The translations under genes were made by a program, and so were the position numbers. 64,000 nt of DNA from Verticillium longisporum (lineage: Eukaryota; Ascomycota; Sordariomycetes; Glomerellales; Plectosphaerellaceae). The notes beneath the pieces were generated by a model. The model was not told where the DNA came from. It worked only from the letters and a program-made list of their open reading frames with translations, and did no database searches. The stretch spans positions 5,518,001 through 5,582,000 of the forward strand of contig JAETXT010000005.1 of the NCBI GenBank assembly GCA_019188255.1. The letters are read 5' to 3'. This document shows positions 56,316-64,000 of this stretch, piece after piece; within the stretch, counting starts at the first letter, position 1; each line of letters begins with the position of its first letter.

Positions 56316-59192
56316 CGAAACGTGATAGAAAAAGTTATCATTTCTCGATCAATCAGCCAGGAAAGCTACATCAACAGTAGCCAGACAACAATGTCATGAA
56401 ACAGAACGGAGTGGATCGTTCCGAGAAACCCTGATGCTCATAGCTTCGAGAAGACGCGTGAAAATGCTTGCTCTGTTAACGGCAGGTAGAATAGTGCGAC
56501 GAGGGCGAGGAACCACATCCGTTGTCGTGAGTCCAAACTAGGACACGGATTCATCATCCCCGTAAACATGATCTCTCAATCTCGATGGGACATCAAAGAC
56601 ATTGTGCGAGATGTGTGTCCTTTGTGGACAGAGGAACGGGGGACCGCACGCCTTTGTCCTTCCCTTTAACAAGGGAACCAAGATAGCTACCTCGCCCTGA
56701 CCCTTTGTCGCGAGGCTCAGGAAAGAGCGAAGACACGGAGGTCGATGTCGAAAGACGTTTGGAGAAATGCTGTCTTAAATAGCGACTCTTGGACCGACTC
56801 CTCCACTCAAAGCAAAGCTTTCCATCGACATAAAAATTGATATATTGACCAACACAAGATAGAATGGTGCATCCAGGTAGGCTTCTGGTATTGGCGCCGC
56901 GGAAGACCGTCTTCTGCCTCGAGCACTTCCTCCAAGCATCAGGACAAATACACGCCAGTCTCATCAAGTACCGCTCCGGCGCCCTTACGGAAGTTAGCGA
57001 AGCGCCAAGACGTATCCTCAAGCCATGCCACGCCAGCTCCGGACGTGTCAGCAAGCGAGGCCCTCCAGCACCGCCGAGGAGGGTCCAGCCACGACGAGCT
57101 GTGAGGGGTAGAGCCCCTGCCCCTGAGACGCAGGAACCGTTATGCTGCCCCACTGCAGTCCACGAACGCGTCGATGCCTCGATGCAATCTCGCGAGGAGA
57201 CAGGCTGGAAGGTTCGCGGGCTTCGTCAGAACGGCGTCCCCAAGATCACGAGCTGCGAATTACCGAAGGCCATCGTCCAGGAGCTGAGAACAGCATTAGG
57301 ACACCTTCGCGGGAGAAAGAGGAGCAGCGGCAACGTCGGAGCATGTACTTTCGGCGCAGGAGCTTGGATATGTGTCTTTTGCGATGCTCAGCAACAGGCA
57401 TGGCGGGCGTTACAGGAGATGGATGTCACGCCAACGAAGCTCCTCTGCCCGGAGCCAGCTCTCGTGGCAGACATGGGTTGTCAGGAGATGTCGAAGCAGT
57501 CGGCCGGGGTGGTTCGGCCTGTGAGACCACGGGAAGGCAAAATAGACGAGCAACGCGTGGTGGCGATCGGTCCACTGCGCTTCGTAGTGGACATTTGCGA
57601 TGGGAAAGCCAAGATGATGTTCCTGTCGACGGACATTTCTTGATGCCTGTAGGCGATTGTTAGCGGGAATAGTTGTGCCACATAACGCGAGATGAAGCAA
57701 GGAACAGCAGCGCAAATGTGAAAAGGTTTTGTGACCCCAGGACGCAGAATGCGCTGTACTGTTTGTGATGGTGTCTGTGATGGCGTCTGTGATGGCGTCG
57801 GAAGGAATGGGCGCCGATTCAGGTCTCGGACTGGCTATCCTGCTGGCTGGGTCTGGATGACGGTGTTTCAGCAACGGGTGTTGAACCTGCTCCGCGCCTC
57901 GCACCAGTCGAGTCATCGGCTCCGAGTCACAGATCGTCGTGGGATCCATCGAAGTCATCGAACTATAGGGTCCAAGTTGAAGAATCTCCACCATGCAGAA
58001 GATGACAATTGACATGTCAGATTTCGGGCAAGTGAGAGATGGGACGACGTCGTGACTCTGGGAGAGAAAGAGTTGGGACTTTTGGTGAGGGCCAATCTCC
58101 CTCTGATGATCTGTTTAGCCAATAGCATCGCGCAATCCGAGGGCAGTGGCTGGCGAAGGCTGGAGTGGAGTAAATGCCCTTGGACACGGCCAATCTCGAC
58201 CTTTCTTTTCCCTACTGCACAGTGTCTCTGTCTCCATTCCAGTTCCAGCATCCGCCAACCTGGGAGAACCTGGAAGAAAAGATGCATTCATTCATCATTT
58301 ATCCATCCATTTCGGGATCGCCGCCGTTTGAAGCCATCAACACTGCCGGTGCCCCGCCACATCCCCGACATGACCAGCGCTGACAAGCTGACGCCAACGG
58401 GACCCCCGACCCCTGATATACCCGATTTTTCTCAACGATAGCGCTGCGCCGGTGCCGACGGCGCTGCCTGGGCGTTGCCAGTCACAAAGGAATTCACGAG
58501 AGGATAGAAGAAAACCAACACATGGGTCACCCACCCCTGGCCCTGGGATCGACATGGCTGCCCTACCGATTGGTTCTCTTGGGATGAGACACGGCGGCCA
58601 CCGCTCGTTTGTCTTGCATCGACGTGACAGGCACAGCACAGCACGGTACCCACGCTACCACTCTTTTCGACCGATGTTGTGTTACGCGACTAGTACAGGA
58701 GACACACCACCTTGTCTTGTCGCCTTGGGCCGTTTTGGCACGTTGACCGATGCCCTTCGCCCAACAAGGAGGCCCCCAGATTGAGGCGCGGGCGAGGCAG
58801 CCCAGGGGTGGTCCAGAACCGCCGATTAAATACCCAAGTCCCGACGCCCGTTCTGTCCAGCAGAGTGCCATCGCACTCGCCGCCCGTTTTGCCGCCTGCT
58901 TGCCGCCTGCTGTCACCTCGTTTCGCCGAGTCCCTTCTCCCCATCAGCCGCAGCGACCCCTCTCGATCTGACTTCACCACTCACCCGCCCTGCCGCGTGT
59001 GACAGACTTTGTCGCCTGCTCAACCTAATCTGCTGCAGACCACAGCGACACGACTCGCGGCACTCGACAACACAGCGCATATTGTGAGCAGCAACGTTGC
59101 TCGGTAGCGCCACAACTGCATGGACGACACGACATGACCAGGTAGACAACGAGTCTGCTTCCCCGACGGTGCCCCAACGGTGACCCGCCGCC
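56316..59192. other. 2.9-kb region without a supported gene
   Basis: Overlapping ORFs on both strands (for example 56864-57643 plus and 57410-58015 minus) have no recognisable domains, signal peptides or splice context. A 12-bp unit (TGTGATGGYGTC) is repeated three times at 57764-57799. The last part is the pyrimidine-rich promoter of the channel gene. Confidence 0.5.
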
Positions 59193-62100
59193 ATGGACTT
59201 TGGCGACGATCCTCGCACCGGCTCCGCGCGCGACGATGGCGATGGCGGCACGCTGAGCAAGCAGCTCGGCAACAAGGGCGATTCCGCGTCCTTGGCCTCG
59301 CTCACGAGCACTCTTCTGCCTGTGCTCATCTACTCAGCCGTGTGCCTCATCATATTCTGGTTCTTCCGCAGAAGAGTGCAACGGGTGTACTCACCGCGGT
59401 CCATCCTGCACAGCCTGTTCGCAGAGTGAGCTTGAACGACGCTTGCCTCGCCACTGAATTTCGAAGACTGACTTGGCAACAGGGAGCGAAGTACACCTCT
59501 TCCGCAAGGATGGTTCAACTGGCTGAAACCCTTCTGGAAGCAAGGCGACGACTTTGTTCTGAACCATTCATCATTGGATGCCTTCCTGTTCCTACGATAC
59601 CTCAAGGTGCTTTCACTCATCTGCTTCGTCGGTTGCTGCATCGTCTGGCCTGTGCTCATGCCTCTGCATGCAACCGGTGGAAATGGCCTGACAGAGCTGG
59701 AGCGCGTGACGATCGGCAATGTCAGCGATCCTAACACATTCTTCGCTCATGTTGCCGTTGCATGGGTCTTCTTTGGTATTGTCCTCTGTTGTGCGTACTG
59801 GTTTGTCCCTTTCCTGACACTAACCAGGCTTCATCCTCTTCACCATCTATCGCGAGTCGATCTACTACATCAACCTACGCAACGCCTACTTGCTGTCGCC
59901 ATACTACGCCAACCGACTATCATCTCGCACCGTTCTCTTCCAGTGTGTACCGCCCGCGTATCGCGATGCTGCGCGCCTTCGCAAGGTCTTTGGTGACTCG
60001 GTTAAGCATGTTTGGATCCTTCGAGACACTATCGATCTCGAGCACCTCGTCGATGAGCGCACCAAGACCGCCACCCGCCTAGAGAGGGCTGAGATCCAAC
60101 TCATCAAAATGGCAGATCGCGCAAGAAGGCGCGGTGAGCGCGCCGCACCCGCTCTTCCGGGGTACCTGCTTCCGCCAACCGACTCGCCTCACCATCCCGC
60201 GGCAGCCATACCTGTGTCGATATCCGACGCATCGCGACCCTCCTCACCCTCAACATCCACGACGCCACTCCCAGCTGGCACGCCTTCTGCGCCTCCGTCC
60301 CCGAAGCCTTCAGAAGATCCAGAGAAGCACGCCGGCTTCCCTCAAACACTTCCCGACGTCAATGGCTCTGTTGCCGGGCAATGGATTCCGGCCGACAAGC
60401 GACCCCGCCATAGACCCCTCGGGAACTTCCTCCGCAGCGTCGACACCATCAAGTGGACAAGACGCCGCCTCAAGGCGCTTAACCCTGCCATTGCCAAGCT
60501 GCGGCGGAAACTTCACCGCGGCACCGAGGGTAGGCCGTTAGAGTCGGTCTTCATCGAGTTCGCCACGCAGTCTGACGCTCAGCGCGCATACCAGACGTTG
60601 GCCCACGATAAACCCATGTTCATGTCGCCACGCTTCATCGGCATCCGGCCTGACGAGATCGTTTGGGACTCTCTGCGCATGAACTGGTTCGCTCGCATGG
60701 CGCGACGCTTCGCCATGCTGGCGGCGATTGTAGCTGCCATTATCTTCTGGTCCATTCCATCTGCCTTGATCGGAACATTGACCAACATCGAAAAGCTGAG
60801 CCAGATGGTCTTCTTTTTGGAATGGATCATGCTACTTCCGAAGGTCGTTCTCGGGGTCATCCAGGGTCTACTGCCTGCTTTGGCGCTGTCGTTGCTGATG
60901 GCTATCGTGCCATGGATTTTGAGAGGTAAGCACATAATACCGCGAATATCGGCCCTTTTACTAACGCAATCAGGATGTGCTCGCGTCGCTGGCGAACCTT
61001 CGCTATCCGATATTGAGCTCTACGTGCAGAGCTTTTACTTCGGCTTCCAGGTGGTCCAGGTCTTCCTCGTCACGACCTTGACGTCGGCCGCGTCCGCAGC
61101 CTTCAGCCAAATCCTCAAAGACCCCCTCAGCGCGAAAGATCTACTATCCGAAAACCTCCCGAAAGCGTCCAACTTTTACCTCTCCTACATCCTCATCCAG
61201 TGCCTTGCCGTCGGCGCTGGCAACCTCCTTCGCCTCTATGATCTACTACGCCATGGCATCATGGCGCGCTTTGTGCAGAACCCCCGCGTAAAGTGGCGCG
61301 TCTGGAAGAGGGTGCGTCCTGTCCACTGGGGAGGGTGGTTTCCCGTCTTTACCAACATGGGAGTCATCGCGATCAGTTACTCCTGCATTGCGCCAGTCGT
61401 TCTCGGCTTTGCCTCTGTCGGCATGTACGTCATCTACCTCGTCAGCAAGTACAACCTGCTGTTTGTCGAGGATTCATCTATCGACACCCGCGGTCTTTGC
61501 TACCCACGGGCTCTCAAGCATCTCCTGTTTGGCCTCTACCTCTCCGAGATCTGCTTGGTCGGCCTCTTCGTTCTCCGCTCCGCCTTTTACCCTATGATCT
61601 TTATGATCATCTTCCTCATCTTCACTGCGCTCTTCCATTACAGCCTGAGCGAGGCCCTAGCCCCTCTGTTGGCCAACCTCCCGCGCACTCTTGCGCTCGA
61701 GATCGAGGAGCTCAGCAGGACCGACGACTTCCCTTCCCTGGTCTGTCCGACGTCGGAGTGGCCGACTCCTCTCCTCACATCTTTGGTCAAGACGGCGACG
61801 AAGACGAAGAAGACGACGGTCCAGAACACGTCACTCTCGGCAACCGAGGGGGCTCCAATCCAGGTCTCGAAGGCAGCGCCTCGCTGGGCAGGACGTTCGC
61901 CAAAGTATCTTGGAACGCGTACGTCAAGGCCGTCACAGCCCAGCTCCACAAGATCGGCCTCGGGCCGGTCCTCGAGCGCATCGACGCCATTATCAGGCCA
62001 GAATACAGCCCAACTCCGAATCCGATTATGCGGTTCCTGCATCCTTCAACGTTCGACTCGTTCGCGCACCTGCGTGAACTGATCCCCAAGGATCTTCCAG

Positions 62101-62345
62101 ACCCAACATCGACATACCCCGAGGACTATGTCTTCAAGACATATTACCCGCCCGAGATGTGGGAGCCCGCACCGAAGCTGTGGATCCCCAAAGACGAGGG
62201 CGGCGTCAGCGCGCAAGAGGTGGAGCATTGCGCACGGTATGGCAAGGTCGAGGCCACCGACGAGGGTGCCTGGCTGCAGGAGGACGGGAGAGTAGGGTGC
62301 GAGGTCGAGCAGGCACCATTCTGGGAGGAGAGGGTGCTCTATTGA
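59193..62345 (+). CDS. CSC1/OSCA1-like cation channel (DUF221 family)
   Basis: Four exons: 59193-59425, 59483-59775, 59828-60925, 60974-62345. Membrane segments: one at the N-terminus (LLPVLIYSAVCLIIFWFF), two in exon 2 and early exon 3 (VLSLICFVGCCIVWPVL, VAVAWVFFGFILFTIY), then a long cytosolic loop with the RRM-like domain (VFIEFATQSDAQRAYQTL, then GIRPDEIVWDSLRMNW), then the RSN1-type seven-helix block (AAIVAAIIFWSIPSALIG onward). These proteins are calcium-permeable, stretch- or osmolarity-gated channels in fungi and plants. A lost base in a C3 run at 61731-61733 separates the last helix from the C-terminal tail; allowing for it, 998 residues. The third intron (48 nt) is a multiple of three and free of stops. 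Confidence 0.9.
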
Positions 62346-62500
62346 GAGGCCCTCTTGGATTTTTGCATACCGAAGCGTGATTAGAAGCGATATATACATA
62401 ATGAAGTAATCTTGAATCTACCCTAGGGCGTCGTGTGCAATGTGATTCACATTCTGTCAACTTTCATTTCTTTCGATGGCATAACACTGTAATTACGCAA

Positions 62501-63019
62501 TCACTCGGAAGCAGGACCCCTAATGATCCTCTGCGCCGTCTTGACATCCGGCGACAACGCCTTCAACACCTCCGTCCCCGCAGCCCGCGTCAGGAACGGC
62601 GCCCCGTCATACCGATCGAGGTCCTCCCCGCCGAGCGGCATCTGGCACCGCACAGACACGGCATTGTACACGTCCGTCAGACGGTTCACGCGCGGCAGAC
62701 CCCCGCCGTCGGCCGCGGCGCGGCGCGTCAGCGCCTCGAGGCTGTTGCGCGTGCGGTTCGGCTTGGCGCCGAAGGCCTTGTAGGTTGCGCGCCAGGCGAC
62801 GATGTGGGGGCGGTCGGTGACCGGGGTGTCTCCTGCGGTGGCCGCGCGCGCCGAGGCCTCGGCTGCGAGGAGGAGGGACTCGGAGTGCGGGTCGCTGGGA
62901 CCGGGGGCGATGTTGGAAGCTGTGAGGAGGAGGGCGCGGTAGGAGGGGGCTAGGTCGAAGGTATCGGGGGCGATGTGGGCTTGGGCGAGGATGGCCTCGT
63001 CGGGGGGCTTGAGGGGCAT
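62501..63019 (-). CDS. B3/B4 tRNA-binding-like domain protein, short C-terminus
   Basis: Start at 63019 (MPLKPPDEAILAQ), 172 residues. The body matches the B3/B4 domain of the phenylalanyl-tRNA synthetase beta subunit found alone in many microbes: VAWRATYKAFGAKPNRTRNS, LPRVNRLTDVYNAVSVR, PLGGEDLDRYDG, LTRAAGTEV. Free-standing members are thought to act in editing or binding of aminoacyl-tRNA or related compounds. The usual closing segment with a Trp-Asn-Trp core is missing: after GTEV the protein runs on for about 20 other residues and stops. It converges on the channel gene. An ATG further up (63124) gives a longer N-terminus and is less likely. Confidence 0.75.
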   Translation of the reverse strand: MPLKPPDEAILAQAHIAPDTFDLAPSYRALLLTASNIAPGPSDPHSESLLLAAEASARAATAGDTPVTDRPHIVAWRATYKAFGAKPNRTRNSLEALTRRAAADGGGLPRVNRLTDVYNAVSVRCQMPLGGEDLDRYDGAPFLTRAAGTEVLKALSPDVKTAQRIIRGPASE

Positions 63020-63124
63020 GGCTTGTGGGGGGGTATGGTAAGTTGATTGTGCGATATGGAGTTGAGGATTCCATCGCCTGAGGGAAGCGAGGTTTAATTT
63101 GTGGACGATGTTTACAGAGTTCAT

Positions 63125-64000
63125 ATAATATGTTGATGCATCGGATCTGGTCCGGCCTGAAAGCTAATCTGCCCGTGTCCGTAGGGTGCATTTGACAAGC
63201 TGCCATTGCATTGCAATAACACCCGAAGGCGTGGAGCGCAGCTTGCAGTGCGCTAAGGGCAGCACCAACAGAGTCAACGACAACAGGGCGTAAGAAGGCA
63301 CTCCACAGTTCGACGAGAGGGCGTAGTGTTCTAATTCTTTGGTAAAGTCAATGACATGTTCCTGAATCATGCATGGTTGGAGTGGCCACGTCCTTGCTAT
63401 CAGTTCTCGTCTAAGGATGCAACCTCACTATTTGGAGATGTCACATGTCGGTTCTTACTCTTTGGTTTGGCTCACCCTATTTTAGGCATGACTTGCTCAT
63501 CCTGGCACTCTTGCTCGGACTCACCAATGCGATTGCTCATTTCTTGTTCAGCGTCATATCTCATGACGCAGCTAGGTAAGCTTCTCGAGCTACATGGCAT
63601 GCAAACCCTGACAATCTCAATCATACCATGTGTAGAGGAGAATCCTGCAGCCTCGGACACTGTTGAGTACTTTTCGCCAGCTCGACCACTCACTCTCACC
63701 ACTATGGTGGGTGGCGAGCCATAGAATTCGTTTCTGCTTGCCACGACTCACGTAACACCCTCTGGTGGCCACCTTCTCATTCATGCCCTGGAGCGTCACT
63801 CTCACCAGATTGAACAAGGATGATATGGTTCTTTCAGCCTTCGATCGGAGGCACATGACGGTATGATTTGTTGCTCATTTCGCAGTGAGAGCTACACTAA
63901 TGATCTGCAGTTCAATTCAAGCTTTGTCTGTCCAGACAATGGTCTTTGTGATTCTGAACGTGCGTTCTTTGGCATTGTCGAATCGTTGCGTCTTATTGGG
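63125..64000. other. Right-edge region without a supported gene
   Basis: Short ORFs on both strands without motifs. A gene starting beyond the window may use part of it. Confidence 0.5.

Noticed and set aside
57764..57799. Three copies of a 12-bp unit as a minisatellite or CRISPR-like array
   Set aside because: Only three short units without spacers; a simple tandem repeat.
56593..58015. Overlapping ORFs 56864-57643, 57142-57663 (plus) and 56593-57153, 57410-58015 (minus)
   Set aside because: All are open at once on both strands, without domains or conserved-looking composition; none can be preferred.

Overview
The window is nuclear DNA of a filamentous ascomycete, most likely a Sordariomycete. 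The signs are short (about 45-130 nt) GT..AG introns with CTRAY branch sites inside most genes, families typical of such fungi (Zn(II)2Cys6 regulator, single-domain cyanovirin-N homolog, Neurospora-type copper metallothionein, Fot1/pogo transposon), and a block of very AT-rich, stop-riddled DNA of the kind left by repeat-induced point mutation (RIP). I cannot name the species.

Layout. 1-1277 holds the 5' end of an LTR element on the minus strand (open gag-like frame running off the left edge, leader, candidate LTR). 1278-3148 and 10083 to about 10760 are two halves of one AT-rich relic, split by a 6.93-kb Ty3/gypsy chromovirus (3149-10077, minus strand). Its 476-bp LTRs look identical and it is flanked by a 5-bp target duplication. 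Between its integrase and 3' LTR it carries a spliced gene on the opposite strand for a Zn2Cys6-like coiled-coil protein; this is the most unusual item here. From 11.4 to 22.1 kb lie a Zn2Cys6 regulator and three hydrolase genes: GH88, a secreted subtilisin and a secreted GH5. An apparently young Fot1/pogo DNA transposon with perfect 48-bp terminal repeats sits at 25185-27044 in an otherwise gene-poor stretch.

From 27.9 kb on the window is mostly housekeeping: a tiny secreted Ser/Thr-rich protein, aldose 1-epimerase-like protein, GNAT acetyltransferase, an ARM-repeat SmgGDS/RAP1GDS1-like protein, ribosomal protein eL13, a COX14-like mitochondrial protein, a conserved protein with a C-terminal CCHH motif, DAHP synthase (first step of the shikimate pathway), a Cys-rich membrane protein, mitochondrial ribosomal protein mL50, a cyanovirin-N homolog, a 26-residue metallothionein, two divergent paralogous F-box-like genes, a CSC1/OSCA-type channel and a B3/B4-domain protein.

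Ten coding regions or pieces are broken by single-base length changes, each assigned to a short homopolymer run; one of them is the ribosomal protein eL13. That pattern points to consensus errors in the assembly rather than decay, and the frameshifts below should be read that way until checked. Exon boundaries were deduced by hand from splice consensus and reading phase; in each gene the phases add up, allowing for the single-base frameshifts noted.
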